A DNA stretch of 64,000 nucleotides from Juglans regia (Eukaryota; Streptophyta; Magnoliopsida; Fagales; Juglandaceae), in assembly GCF_001411555.2 (NCBI RefSeq), contig NC_049916.1, positions 10,133,945 through 10,197,944 on the forward strand. Direction: 5' to 3'. Numbering within the stretch: the stretch's first letter is position 1; each line of letters begins with the position of its first letter. The notes under the pieces were generated by a model. The model was given only the letters and a program-made list of their open reading frames with translations, was not told the DNA's origin and did not search any database. The position numbers and the translations under genes are program-made. Shown here one piece after another: positions 23,464 through 34,855 of this stretch.

Positions 23464-24646
23464 ATTTCCTTATCTAATGTCTCTAAGCTATTATATATTT
23501 GAAATTGTTTCCATTTACAAGACTTACTATTCTTTCTAGTGACTCAGAAGTTTTGTTTTGTTTTTCTCGCATAGTGACTATAAAAGTCCAATTGTGGTGT
23601 GTGGTGCAATGTTCATGATTTTTGCCGAGTACATATGCTCATGGATTTCCGTTACCATGCTCAAAGATTGATAGCTCTTTAGGTGAGAACTTTCTAGGTG
23701 AGTTCAAGTACCTAGTCAAATCTCGACATGTGCCTCCTATAGGTGTCTATTGAGAGTCAAAACTCTACTTGCACATTAATCTGTTGAGATCACCTAGCAT
23801 TTCGATTGCAGAAGCTGAGGAATTGTTGGGACAGGCTGTGGAAAATGTTCTATTTGATGAGAAACTTCAAAGCAAGAGTAGGAGGGCAATAGAGTGTTCA
23901 AAATCAGGAGTGAATCATTCAAAGAGGTTAAGGTTAAGGTTTGAGTAAATGGAGAGGAGCGTGGTGGACAAGAGTGGAATAGGTTTTTGGTTCTGAGTTG
24001 GGCATTGCAGTATCCAATTAAAATGGTTTTTAGAGGGTCTTGCACATGGTTTTGTGTCAATGGACATTGAGGTTGTGGTGGACGTTAGGGCTGTAAATAA
24101 ACATGGCTATGCGATGAGCCGCTCAAGATCGACTCGGTCAAACTCTAGTTCAGCTCGATTTGTTTATTGAGTTATTTGTGAATACAAAATCATGGTTAAT
24201 TATTAAATGATGTACTATTTGTACAAAGTTCAGCTCCACTCGTATAAGAATGTAGAAACTCGAATAATTTTATATTTTATATATTTGATTATTTTTTAAT
24301 ATTTAAAGAGAGGAAATCATATTCCTAGTACTAGTAGACATGTTACTTGAATCCTTATAAATATATTCATTAATATTTTTAAAAATAAACTTTATAGAGA
24401 TAAATATAAAATCAAAATTTTATAAAAAGTTGTTTTGTAAACAATTGTAGATAAAGTTATAACATTCAATATAAATAATTTATTTTATAAAAAAGTAGCA
24501 GCTGGTAAATAAGTTTGAATTCGCTTGAATATTAAATGAGTTTCTAAAAATAAAATCTAGCTCGATAAAAAATTCGAGCTCGACTTGTGTTAAAAGTAAA
24601 AGTTAAACAAATAAACCTTAACCACCCATTACCAGCTTGAACTTGA
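23464..24646. other. Intergenic region downstream of NRPA2
   Basis: No gene recognised. About 23464-23700 probably holds the NRPA2 3' UTR. From about 24086 (tagggctgtaaataaac) to about 24640 there is an AT-rich block with gctcgattt, gagctcgactt and agcttgaacttg phrases, the style of plant 'TAGGG(C/G)TGTAAA' MITEs. I found no matching right end or target-site duplication, so it is not called as an element. Confidence 0.4.
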
Positions 24647-25066
24647 CTTGTTTGCTTAGCCCCTTTAGGGGTTAGTACGTTCTTGGTAGCTTAACATATA
24701 TATTCTTTACTTATGCGTTCATAGTCCAAGACTTTATCATTCAAATTGCATTATATATGCATCACCAATACATTATAGGATTCATTATGATAGGAACTTT
24801 TGCTCATGGAGCTATACTTTTTATTAGAGATCATAATCCATAACAAAATGATGTATTGGCATATTGGCATGTTAGATCACAAGGAAGCTATCATTTTTGT
24901 TTTGTAAGTAATAAGGGAGCTATCATATCCCATTTAAGTTTGGCCGGTCTGTTTTTGGGATTCCATACTTTGGGACTTTATGTTCATCATGTCATGCTTG
25001 TTTTTGGTACTTTAGATAAACAAATCTTGATCGGACTTCTATATTTGCCTAAATACAATTGAAAAT
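24647..25066 (+). pseudogene. psaB: Chloroplast-derived psaB fragment (nuclear plastid DNA)
   Basis: Translated in pieces, this matches the middle of photosystem I subunit PsaB: LVA-stop-H, then Y(S)[38 protein letters not shown], then [20 protein letters not shown] and KQILI. Compared with the functional protein it has an in-frame stop for Gln before His (about 24701), a loss around the Leu-Pro-Ala site near 24717, a stop for Glu after the HNP motif (about 24841), and frameshifts near 24870-24930 and after 25025. PsaB is normally plastid-encoded, so this is a decayed transfer to the nucleus. About 140 residues' worth is present, and no adjoining plastid genes are recognised. Confidence 0.9.
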
Positions 25067-25712
25067 AATGTATGAGGCCTACGACAGAGCTAGGCCTCCA
25101 TCTTCAGGGTTCGGGCGGGTTTGGCACTTTCTCCTCAGGCATCACTCATGGTTCTAACTCTTCATCAAAATTTATGGTTTCGAGAGTGAAACTATAGATA
25201 GGTTAGGCTATGACAAAAATTACTAATGAGAGATGATGCTCATGAAGATGCAATAAACAGTTCATGTAAATAGCGAAGGACACATATGTATGCTTTGGCT
25301 AGGAATCACCCTCAAGGGCATAGGCAAATGAGTCCGTAAAACATGATGAGAAATCACCCTCTTAGTTTAACACACATAAATATAAGCATGGCGAGGAATC
25401 GCCCAACGAGGAGTTATCCTCTAATGCAATATACTTGAAAGCATGAATATTATTTAGGTGAGGAATCACCCATCGCTCTAGTAGGTCAAATCCATAAAGT
25501 CATATTGGTTTCTCTTGGTACAATGACAACACATAGATTTGTCACGTAGACATTCGTTACATAGACATTATTTTTTCACACAAACATTTTCGTTGCCTGA
25601 TTGGCAAACAGGGGGTGAGTTGCTCTACAACCTTGAGGAAATCCCTTCTACTCGCCTATACCCCAATGAATCTCGACTCTAACATAGAGAACATGTTGCA
25701 CCAAAGAACGTC
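25067..25712. other. Intergenic region with short GAGGAATCACCC-type repeats
   Basis: Variants of aggaatcaccc recur irregularly at about 25306, 25350, 25390 and 25460. No coding signal is seen. The style resembles retrotransposon LTR sequence, but no ends were found. Confidence 0.35.
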
Positions 25713-26334
25713 TGTAACGCCCCCTCCCCCACTTGGGATTTGACGAAGACTGAATGCGACACCCTCGAAACTCCGCTTGGGATTTGAGGGAGTTTGAAGC
25801 GTTGAGACGTGCAATACAAGGTCACATACCCTTTTTCATGACAGTTAAAACTGCAGTGTGCCTAGCATGTATCTAACATTATGTAGTATTCACAACAGAT
25901 TTTTGTTTGAGCAATAAACAATGCACCAGAATAACTATATCCCAAAACATAAATATACTTCATAAATTAACATATCCAAAAGTTATAATATCAGTTTGAA
26001 TCGAAAAAGGTACTGGAGACAGCGCTCCATAATACAAATATGAAATATAAACTACTGAACTAAATCACTGAGCTGCTCATGCAGTTTGGCTACAATTGAA
26101 AATAAAAAATGGTAAACCAGCCCAGACTGGACCGGACCGGTGCAAAACAGATTCAGTCCGGTACCAGTTTCATTGTTTAAAAATTGGTTCCAAACCGGTC
26201 TGAATACACGTGTACACGTTCGTGCACTTAGGGTCAACCATGATACCCTTCAGGGTTTAAAATATAAACCTTAACATAATAAATGAAACTCTCCACATAA
26301 ATCATAATTAAAACTACCGCATAAAATGATAAAT

Positions 26335-26480
26335 TGAATATCAACTTAACATGAGTTGAAACATGAAATGAACGTGAACTTGAAGCATGAACTGAACGTG
26401 TACTTGAGCTTGAACAACATGAACTTGAACTCAACGTAAAATGAACTTGAACTTGAGCATGAACTTAAACATAAATGTGA
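26335..26480. repeat. TGAACTTGAAC-type degenerate repeat
   Basis: Short variants of tgaacttgaac, tgaactgaacgtg and catgaacttaaac recur through this stretch, inside the LTR-like block. Confidence 0.6.
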
Positions 26481-26494
26481 ACATAGATTCTGAC

Positions 26495-26800
26495 AATCAA
26501 AATGATTTCGCCAATTGTTTCCTCTGGAATAGTGAAAAATCAAAATGATTCCACCCAACATATTTCGTCAGAGATATTCAAACAATCAGAATGATTATAC
26601 CATGAGCATTTTAAATGAGATACCCTAACAATCAGAATGATTACGTCAGGAATACCTAGTAATACTCTGACAATCAAAATGATTATGTTAGGAGCATTTG
26701 AGAGAGGTATTCTAACAATCAAAATGATTACGTCAGAAGTACCTGATGTGAATTATAAACGCAGATGTTCGGACAATCATAGTGGTTACATCACGAATAT
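26495..26800. repeat. Degenerate tandem repeat with CAATCAAAATGATTACGTCAGG core
   Basis: The core caatcaraatgatt recurs at about 26496, 26582, 26629, 26670 and 26715 and more weakly at about 26775, usually followed by acgtcagg or a variant. The spacing of about 45-50 bp holds over most of the array. The core is itself partly palindromic (aatcaxxatgatt). Confidence 0.65.
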
Positions 26801-26874
26801 CCCATGTATGATTGATTGAGAAAATATTGTTTTAGAGATACACTTTGTACTCGAGACATTACGGCATGGGAAGT

Positions 26875-27200
26875 GAAATGACAGATGTCATGACATACAT
26901 AACGTGACATATACATGAGATGCATGACTTGACGTAACATGATACAGATAAACAATATGTAACATGACATAACATGTAACATATAACATTACGTGATATG
27001 ACATAACATGTAACAGATAATATTACGTGACATGGAATAACATATAATAGATAGCATTATGTGACATGACATAATGTGTACCAGATAACTATTTCGTGAT
27101 AGAATATAATGTGTAAAAAGTGAATATTTCGTGACATAATATAATATCTGTAACAAATAAACGTGTAGTGACATGGCATCGCATGACATGACATATATGA
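26875..27200. repeat. ACATGACATAACATGTAAC-type degenerate tandem repeat
   Basis: Variants of gacataacatgtaacagataa followed by attacgtgacatg recur about every 55-60 bp between 26960 and 27190. The sequence is full of acatg/catgt and has no coding sense. Confidence 0.65.
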
Positions 27201-29901
27201 AAACATAAGTACATAACCAATAATTTCCTTACCAACACAAACATAGTAACCTAACATTACGTTAGAAGCTAACTTACAGTGATCGTTGTGTTACGGAGAT
27301 TACGCATGAAAGACAAGAAACTGTGAAAGTAAGGATTCTAAAAGTTAGAAAATTTATCACTAACAATTAGAAATATGAAAAAAATGCTAACATAGAGTAA
27401 AATTAACATTTTACCTTTTACATGTGGGAAAATGATCAATTTACCCATAATTTAAGGATTTCACATCCTAACTCCAAAAATACCAAAATTTACATTCCTC
27501 ATGTAAATTTTGTCCTAAACTCAAATATCAACTTAGAAAAAATTAAAACCAAACACAACTATGAGAAACACCATAGGGCGAAACTATCAAAGGCCATTTC
27601 TCTTGGATTTTTGTAGCAATTTTATCCAACTTCAAAACTCATGATCAAACCAAAATATTGCAACAAAGAAGCAAGTTTAAAAACATGCTTAAAATATCCA
27701 ACAGATTATGCTTCACATAATTACAAAACTCTTTAGTAAAAAAATCCAAACTTTTTAACTAAAATACAACTCTTGAATCTCAAGGTTTGACCTATTTCAA
27801 AACATTGTCAAGGACCCCAAAAATCCAAACTTTCTTCTAACATGTTCATATCACATTCATAAGAACTAAAATGTTTTGAATCAACACATAAAAGTCACCA
27901 AAAACTCACAAAATAGCACATGAAGCACTCGACTCCTACCCTTAGCCGTAAACAGAATTTCTTTCCCAACTAGCTTTAATCAAACACTTGATCCAAGAAA
28001 TTCTATGATGTGATTTTCAAACCAAAACATCACATGGTTTAAAAATGTGTCCTAAAGTAGATCCAATCATTAAACTTAAAATCACATGACTAAAAATCAA
28101 CCAAAACATGGATCTAGCCAAAACCATCAAGCTTTTGACCCAACCGAGCATTCTCTCGCATAAAAATCATATCTTCACAAATAACACCTAAAATCTTCAA
28201 ACCAACATAGTAACATGTAGATAAAAGGCTTATGATCATCAAATAAAAATATCAAAGATATTGGAGTAAGATTAAACCACAAAAGACTCAAACTTTCATA
28301 AAACAAAAACTGTTTTTCCTCTTCCAATTTCTAAGTTTCTAAGTCTAAGAAAATCGTTCATCAAAAGCTTTTATCATGCAACTAATATCCAAAAAACATT
28401 CATATAAACATGTTTACAATACTCCATAAAAATGTCGGACGGAGATTTACCCATTAGCTTGGTCAAAAACTCCAAAATACAATACACTATCCAAATTATC
28501 TCCCAGAATGATCTTTACAAGGTTAAAACAACTTTTGACCAATCAAACGACCATGAAATCAAACAAACAAGATACCCATGGAAACTAGACTCAAATACGA
28601 ACAACTTCTATGATAATGGTGAGAATATACTTACAAAAATTCCAAAAATGAGACACAAAAAACCTGTGGAAGTTGCCTTAGAGAGCTTCTAAGGGTTTCT
28701 TTCCAAGAATGGGGTGAAAAGTGGTGAAGTGGGGGAAGTGGTGACCTGCACGCCTCAAGTACTAATGAAAATGGAGGTATGGACTTGTATGGCTTCTTGA
28801 GGTATGGTGATTAGGTCACAAAAAGGTGCAAATAGTGAGTGGTTTTCAGCCAAGGAAACATATAAGAGAAGGGTGGTGATGAGGTGGCCTTTGGCCTTCA
28901 CATCATGCATGACTTTGGTGCTGTTAGGAGTAGTGGATGGCCTGCCATGGGTGGGTGAAACCTTCCTCAAGAAGCTTTACCAAGGTGGCCAAAATTCGTG
29001 GGCCTTAAACAAGTGGACTTCATTTGGGGTTTAAGGAGGGTTTGGTTAGGGTTTGAGATGTTATTAAGCCCAAATGCAATTTTTCTTGACCCAATCAAAT
29101 TTTTGTGGTTTAAAGGGTTGGATAATGATGTCATGACATGAATTTGAGGCATTAATAGTATGTAGAAGTGATTTAATCAAGTGATTAAACACAATGCTAG
29201 AAATCGGATAAAATAGGGTTTGGAGGCCAACTTTAGGGTTTGGGGAAGCCGTTTAGGGTTTCAGTTTCAACTAAATTTTTGGGGTTTCAATTGGATTCTA
29301 AATATTTATGGTTTCACTAGGGTTGGACCTTCTTGGTTTTGCACAATTTGGATGGTTGGATGGAATAAAGTTTTGCTTAGGTGCCATGATCTCATACCTT
29401 GATTTCCTTCACAATCCATCTTTGGTTCCTCTTGGTGCCAAGTGTCCAAATAAAACTTATCTAACCTAATTTGAACATTTCATACTTTGATTTTGAAAAC
29501 ACTACATTTGGTACTACTGTAAAATAAACTTTGCACTATAAAATTTTAAATATACACACTAACCTAATTGTGCAATTCGTTTATCAAGATTCGACCCTAA
29601 AGTGCCTCGAAATAAACAAAACATGTTTTCGACCAAGCATTTCGTTCGAAACCTGAAAATGAGATTATTGTGCCATAAAATCTTAAATATTCCTCTAAAT
29701 CTAATGAAGCATACCATATCGCATTCTGACACTTCTAACTATCTCAAATAAATAAAATCGCGCTTTTAGAACCATAGTGAGTGGTAACACTAACATACTA
29801 AAATCTACATAATTGGTCTATTCGAGAAAACTTACAGAGTTTCCATGAGGTTTCTAAAGCCTATAGAAATTCCACTATTGAATTTCTAACGGGCTATTAC
29901 A

Positions 29902-30205
29902 ATGTTAGTGTTGGCTAAGTTGAGATGTTGCCTTGGTTTTTCACTAGGTTATTGTCGTAGGGGCTCACGCTTGGAGGAATTGCAAGGAGAGGCTAGAGGA
30001 TGATGATTTGTGTGAGAAGGTAGTGCGGCAACCCTATATTATGGGGAAGGTGATGGCATGTGCTTGGCTACGTGGGCATAGAAGTCGTGTAGGGTTTTCA
30101 TTTGTGTGTCCATCGGTTACCAAAAAGAAATGTTTCTACTTGATCAAAATCTAGAGATACGACGTAAGTCAGTTATAATATACGAAATCTTCCAGGCTAA
30201 GAAAT
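29902..30205. repeat. Dispersed repeat, copy 1 (second copy at 48675-48990)
   Basis: About 300 bp from gttagtgttggctaagttgag to ccaggctaagaaattacc is repeated at 48675-48990 with about 10% differences. Both copies include ggggctcacg-ttggaggaat and gtagtgcggcaaccctatatta. It directly follows the LTR-like block ending at 29901 and may be part of a retroelement internal region. No protein match is recognised. Confidence 0.7.
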
Positions 30206-31589
30206 TACCCCAGTATCTCAAGCAACCTACATACTTATCTATCACATCCTTTCCATGTTTCTATTTTTTAAATCCTCGATCATTTAGTCAAACCTAATAT
30301 TCCAAGAGTTTAGTCTACCGATATTTGTTTCTAAACTTCATATATTCTCCTAATCCTTCACGTGTACACATTCGCGCACTTAGGGTCAACCATGATACCC
30401 TTAAGGGTTTAAAATATAAACCTTAACCATGGCTCAAATTGAAAACCTAATAATAATTTCTCCCAAATTTTTCATCTTTAACTCCATGTAAATAGTAAGA
30501 ATCTCCATATAACATAGTAAATGAAACTCTCCATATAAATCATAATTAAAACTCCCTCATAAAACGTTAAATAATTCTCCTCATAAATTGATAACCTCAA
30601 ATAAATAGCATTATAAAATTCTCCAAAGTTTGAGGTCTCAAAATATCTCCATCCTAAACTTTTTAAGAATGAAATACCACAATGATCCTAGGCCTATGGG
30701 CCCACATCTCTAATGTGTTACTCTAGTTATGCTTGTCTAGCATCCCTGTCTAGTCCATTAACAAGTTCCTCAATTACAAACATAGAAACATCAATTAAAC
30801 TTCTAGATCAAGCCTCGAAATCTCATGACATTCTCTAATTATGCTGGCCTAATCATTCATCCTATAATGTGTATGCCTAAGGCATACACATACTTGAATA
30901 AATCATCTTCTGCTCATAAGCCTTAAATTCTTGCACCCCAAAATATATTGATTCCACAATTTCTTTCCTTAACTCTATTGCTAAATAACTCCACGATACA
31001 TGGCATTTTCCAATTTGTTTTGTTCGCCATTTCTACTAGGCAAGAGAATCCCATTACCTAAAGATCATAATATACTTTCCATAAGTCATCGTGAAATACC
31101 AAACAACATATGTAAATCTATGTCATAACTCCAAAATCTACCAACTACATTCCACAATTTCCTTAAATAAGACTCCATCAAATAAAAGTCACATCCATTC
31201 TCATGAACCAGATACACTATCAATCTTAAATGTAAAAGTCTCCTAACTTCACGTTCCTTCGATCAATTACACTGTCATAACCAAATTGACACTGTAACTC
31301 TAGTATATATAATTCTCATAACATTCTAGATATCCATGCTACATGAAATTCCTAGAGTTGGGTGCCATAATTTAAAGTAACCATTAACTAAAAGTTCAAT
31401 ACAGACATAAATAATAATAATACCCACCATAACTACAATAGTGCTAACTTGTAAGAGCTATAAAACATCCTACCATGGTAAAAAACAAATATCTCAATAA
31501 CTCTTGAGCAGGGCAAGAGCATCCTAGGTGACCTTATCGAATTAATAAAATTATGTTTCTCTTCAAAAGTCTACAGAATCTCTACCTAG
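30206..31589. other. AT-rich retroelement-like sequence, no gene seen
   Basis: 30357-30425 repeats 26207-26275 (cacgtgtacac...cacttagggtcaaccatgatac), which links this stretch to the LTR-like block. The rest has no open frame with a recognised domain. It ends at a primer-binding site, so it is probably decayed internal sequence of a reverse-strand Ty3 element. Confidence 0.4.
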
Positions 31590-31601
31590 GCTCTGATACC
31601 A
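31590..31601 (-). other. Primer-binding site (initiator Met tRNA), reverse strand
   Basis: gctctgatacca is the exact reverse complement of TGGTATCAGAGC, the usual plant LTR-element PBS. It lies three bases from the start of the LTR-like sequence at 31605 (tgtaacacccc), which sets the LTR edge and orientation. Confidence 0.8.
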
Positions 31602-31604
31602 AAT

Positions 31605-31950
31605 TGTAACACCCCATTCCCTAAGGTTAGGCATGTCACATGTTTTTCTTAAAATATAACTCAACAAGAGATTCCTAACTTAATAAATGAACTAAATAAA
31701 TAATCAAAGCATCGAACAAAATCCAACCGCTCCATCTAAGCTTGACCCACCTGCTCGTACTGATCATCCTCACTTGGGTGTTTAAAAAATGAAATTAAAC
31801 TAAAATGAGTCGAAGAGATTTCATAATAAACCTATGTAAACATAATAAACGTAGGTTTTTTCATAAAACATTTCATGCTGAGAATTTAAATTCATCGTCA
31901 TTCATACATATGCTAATGTCATGCATGAATTATCTTTAAATTATCTGACT
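31605..31950 (-). mobile_element. Ty3-type LTR fragment (5' LTR end next to PBS), cut by a copia LTR
   Basis: The sequence from tgtaacaccccattcc matches the solo LTR at 4347-6491 (cataaaacatttcatgctgagaatttaaat and neighbouring phrases). The match stops at aattatctgact, where the copia LTR begins. Related LTR sequence occurs at 38022-38380 and 41365-42131, which suggests the LTR was split by later insertions. Confidence 0.65.
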
Positions 31951-33070
31951 TGTTGAACCCAAGGTTTCAAGCTTCATATAATTATCTACATGTAGATTTT
32001 GATAATAACAAATGAATTCAAGCATAAATGAGTCTCAAGCTCAAGTTGTCTACATGATACATTTGAATTATTAAAAGTTTGAAATTTGAATTTTTGAAAG
32101 ATGATTGATTGTCAGATTTCATATATGCATGACATGATTAAAAGTTTGAATTTTTTAAATTTGAAAGATGATTGATTGTCATCTTCCGCATGTACGTATT
32201 TTGTTTGACGATTTTGAAAAGTGATTGATACTATTTTTGACATATGCAAAAGATAAATGATTTTGTTTGAAAATTTTGAAAAGTAAATAATGCTCTTCGT
32301 ATGCAAAAAGAAGAATATTTAATTTGAAAAATTTTGAAAAGTTAATGATGTTGCTTTTGAAAATTTCAAAAATGAGAAAATTTTATTTGAAAATTTTGAA
32401 AAGCGAGTGGTGCTCCTTTTTGATATGTGAATCTTTTTAAATTTGAAAAATGAAGTCTTATATGCCTATAAATAGTTCAATTGAGATCTTCAAATTCACA
32501 ACAAGAGCATACACACATCAATTGCAAGTTTTACAATATTCATTCAAAACTTTCAATCTCTTTTCTCTGAGCATTGAGCCTTAACCTTTGTTCATTTTGA
32601 GAGATATATAGTTTGTGCTGTATTATTCTTATTTCACTCTTTGAGGAGTGTTTTTCTGATAACTACCAATTATCAGCTCTTGTAAAAGGGTGTGTTTAAC
32701 CCTTGTGCGTGTAGAATGTGTTCTACATAGGGAATAGTTGAATCACCACATATAAGGTGATCACAAGTGTAGAGGGTATTCTACACGGACTCTTTGTAGC
32801 AGTATTGCTCAAAGGTGTAATAGGTTTCTATCTCCACCTGAAGGAGGTTAATAGTGAATTTGGGAATCCTCAAGGGGTAGCTTGAGGTGAGGACGTAAGT
32901 AGTGAAGCTGAACCTCATTAAAATACTTAGTTTGCTTCTCTCTTACTCTTACTCTTTATATTTACTATTGTTTCGTATTTTGTTCATATTTTATATTGTG
33001 TATTTGGTTTATAATTGTCAATTCTTAAATATAACCCATTCACCCCTCTCTTGTGTTAGTCATCTAGACA
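31951..33070 (+). mobile_element. Copia-type 5' LTR
   Basis: A TG...CA block (tgttgaacccaagg ... gtcatctagaca) of about 1.1 kb ends six bases before a + strand PBS. It contains degenerate repeats of gaaaattttgaaaagtgattgatg at about 32090-32420. A TATA-like tatgcctataaatag at about 32460-32474, followed by an EJC-like tail (acaagagcatacacacatcaattgc), may be its promoter. The left end was placed where homology to the Ty3 LTR stops. Confidence 0.65.
32090..32420. repeat. Degenerate TTTGAAAATTTTGAAAAGTGATTGATG repeat in the copia LTR
   Basis: Variants of gaaaattttgaaaag followed by tgattgat or taatgat recur at about 32145, 32208, 32267, 32325 and 32385 with a period of about 60 bp. Each is followed by a variable tgctctttttgxxatatgcaaaa-like phrase. 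Confidence 0.65.
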
Positions 33071-33075
33071 ATAAT

Positions 33076-33086
33076 TGGTATCAGAG
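33076..33086 (+). other. Copia primer-binding site
   Basis: TGGTATCAGAG, complementary to the 3' end of initiator tRNA-Met, lies just after the LTR end (33070). Confidence 0.8.
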
Positions 33087-33133
33087 AAATGGCTCTTTTA
33101 TAAGATTAACTATCTTTTGAGTTAGGATCTTAT

Positions 33134-34178
33134 GGCTAACATTGCAGCTACCTTTAGTAAAGGTCAATCCAAGGCCTCCACTATTTTGTGGAGACAATTA
33201 CACATTCTAGAAAGTTAGAATGAAAATATTTCTTCAAACTCAAGGTCGAGAAATTTGGAAATGCGTTGTAAATGAACTTATATCCCAACAAAAGTTGTTG
33301 ATGGAGTAAATGTCAAAAAGGAAGAAGAAGAGTTCAATTGTAAAGACGAGAGAATTCTAACATTGAATTCAACGACTATAAATTTCTTATATAATGCTCT
33401 CAATGGGAATGAGTTTAATAGAATAATGACTTGTAAGATGACAAAGAAAATTTGGGATAACTTGGAAGTAACTTATGAAGGATCTTCGCAAGTCAAGGAA
33501 TCAAAAATTTATATTTTTACTCCTGAATATGAAATGTTTAAAATGAATGATGATGAATCTATTTCTACTATGTACACTTATTTTACTAATATTATAAACA
33601 GATTGATAGCTCACGACAAAGTTTATTCAGCTTGGAGACTGTAAGAAAAATTCTCAACTCTTTGCCAAAACATTGGGAATCAAAAGTGACGACGATTCTT
33701 AAAGCTAGAGATCTTAAGAAACTCGAAGTAAATGAACTCTTCGAGTCACTTACCACCATGAGTACACATTGAAAAGTGGAGAAGAAGAGAAGGAAAGCTA
33801 AAGAAGAGTTTGGCACTTAAAGTTGTTCGTCATGAAAGCGAAAATGATGAAGATGAGGAAACTATCGACAAAGATGAAAAAGTTGCGATGATAACAAAGA
33901 GAATGAAAAGATTATTAAAGAGAAATAAAGCTCATTCGAGGAAATCCTTCAAAATGTTTTCCAAGAAAGATATAGCTAAAAATGACTCTTTAACTTGTTA
34001 CAAATGCAATAAGCCTGGACATATCAAGGCGGATTATCCTCTGCTAAAGAAAGATCAAAACAGGGGAGAGATATCAATGAAAACTTCATGGGATGATGAT
34101 TCAGTAGCTCAGATAGCAAAAAAAGCAATGGAGAATCTACAAATCTTTGTCTTATGCCTAAAGACGACTTTGAGGTAA
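33134..34178 (+). pseudogene. Copia gag, broken
   Basis: From the ATG at 33134 it reads MANIAATFSKGQSK, then breaks at a frameshift near 33175-33180 and continues in pieces (LFCGDNYT-like, KVRMKIFLQTQGREIW). The part at 33363-33644 has UBN2-type features (NALNGNEFNRIMTCKMTKKIW, LEVTYEGSSQVKESKI). The gag continues 33644-33770 (LPKHWESKVTTI). A CCHC zinc knuckle, CYKCNKPGHIKADYP, lies at about 33999-34043; the last cysteine is replaced by tyrosine. Several stops make it non-functional. No protease, integrase or RT follows, so the copy is truncated at about 34200. Confidence 0.8.
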
Positions 34179-34199
34179 CAAATCTTGACAACATTGAAA

Positions 34200-34432
34200 A
34201 GGATTTTGCTATACATCAGCCACTATTCACCTTTACATCCCACACCTAACAACTTTTTTTTTTTTTAAAGATTTCGGATTGAAGTCGAGTTGTTTTGGAT
34301 CACCATATCAGTCTTTTACATGAACTGCATGATCATATCTTCAAGTGTCAGCTTCTTCTCTTGCTATGAAACTGTTGAGGTGGTCCAGTCAGCACTTGGT
34401 TATTGTTCTCATGAAAAATTAGGGTGATTTCT
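34200..34432. other. Junction between copia remnant and Tat/Athila-type fragment
   Basis: A T run (34251-34266) and about 170 bp without recognised coding separate the two retroelements. Confidence 0.4.
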
Positions 34433-34720
34433 CTATCCGGGATTGAACGTGTTTGAAGAAGGATTATTTTGACATTGGAAATTGGACACGTAATGGGCTT
34501 GTTCATAACTCGGTTGGGCAAAAGGATTCCTTACTTGGCAATCTACACTTGAATGATTTCCTGCGCAATGATCACAAACAACATTAGTTTGAATAACATT
34601 AACATTCATTTTACCTATTTGTTTGGATAGATTTGCCAACTAAGACACAATTGTGGTAATAGAATAATCTCTTAACGTCTTGTACTCCTGGTTGGCCATA
34701 TTAAATTTGGAGGCGGCGAC
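34433..34720 (-). pseudogene. Tat/Athila-type gag zinc-knuckle fragment
   Basis: The reverse strand reads MANLSKQIGKMNVNVIQ, then CDHCAGNHSSVDCQ, then YVSNFQCQNNPSSNTFNPG. The Cys-x2-Cys-x4-His-x4-Cys knuckle followed by a NFxxQxNPxSNTxNPG tail is typical of gag in Athila/Tat (Ogre-like) elements. It lies next to a PBS of the same class (34831-34847). Only the C-terminal part of gag remains. Confidence 0.75.
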
Positions 34721-34830
34721 CTCTTTCTTCTTCTCTTTATTGTACGCCTTGTTCTCTCTTGTTTTTTAAATAAAATAAAACCCAAAGTAGTAAAAATCTA
34801 GCTGGTATCAATATCAATAACAAATAACCA

Positions 34831-34847
34831 TTCCCCAGCAACGATGC
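34831..34847 (-). other. Tat/Athila-type primer-binding site
   Basis: ttccccagcaacgatgcca is a close reverse complement of TGGCGCCGTTGCCGGGGA, the PBS used by many plant Athila/Tat elements, with two changes. The LTR begins nine bases to the right. Confidence 0.65.
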
Positions 34848-34855
34848 CAAAAATT

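Larger units (their letters stand above)
25713..29901 (-). mobile_element. Possible long Ty3-type LTR (antisense)
   Basis: The block begins TGTAACGCCCCC and ends cgggctattaca. In reverse complement this is an LTR starting TGTAATAGCCCG, close to the TGTAATACCCGAATCC start of the Ty3 element at 54664. The flanking 5-mers acgtc (25708-25712) and atgtt (29902-29906) differ only by two C-to-T changes, which is suggestive but weak. No PBS is seen on the left. It contains no coding sequence and several low-complexity repeat zones. At 4.2 kb it is long for an LTR, so it could be a composite. Confidence 0.45.

Noticed and set aside
23794..24060. An 88-codon reverse-strand gene downstream of NRPA2
   Set aside because: No domain, low-complexity composition and no supporting splice or start context.
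24086..24640. A hAT MITE starting TAGGGCTGTAAA
   Set aside because: No matching right TIR or 8-bp TSD; the proposed right end is already psaB sequence.
24856..25062. A functional psaB-like gene
   Set aside because: Frameshifts and stops occur throughout and both protein ends are absent.
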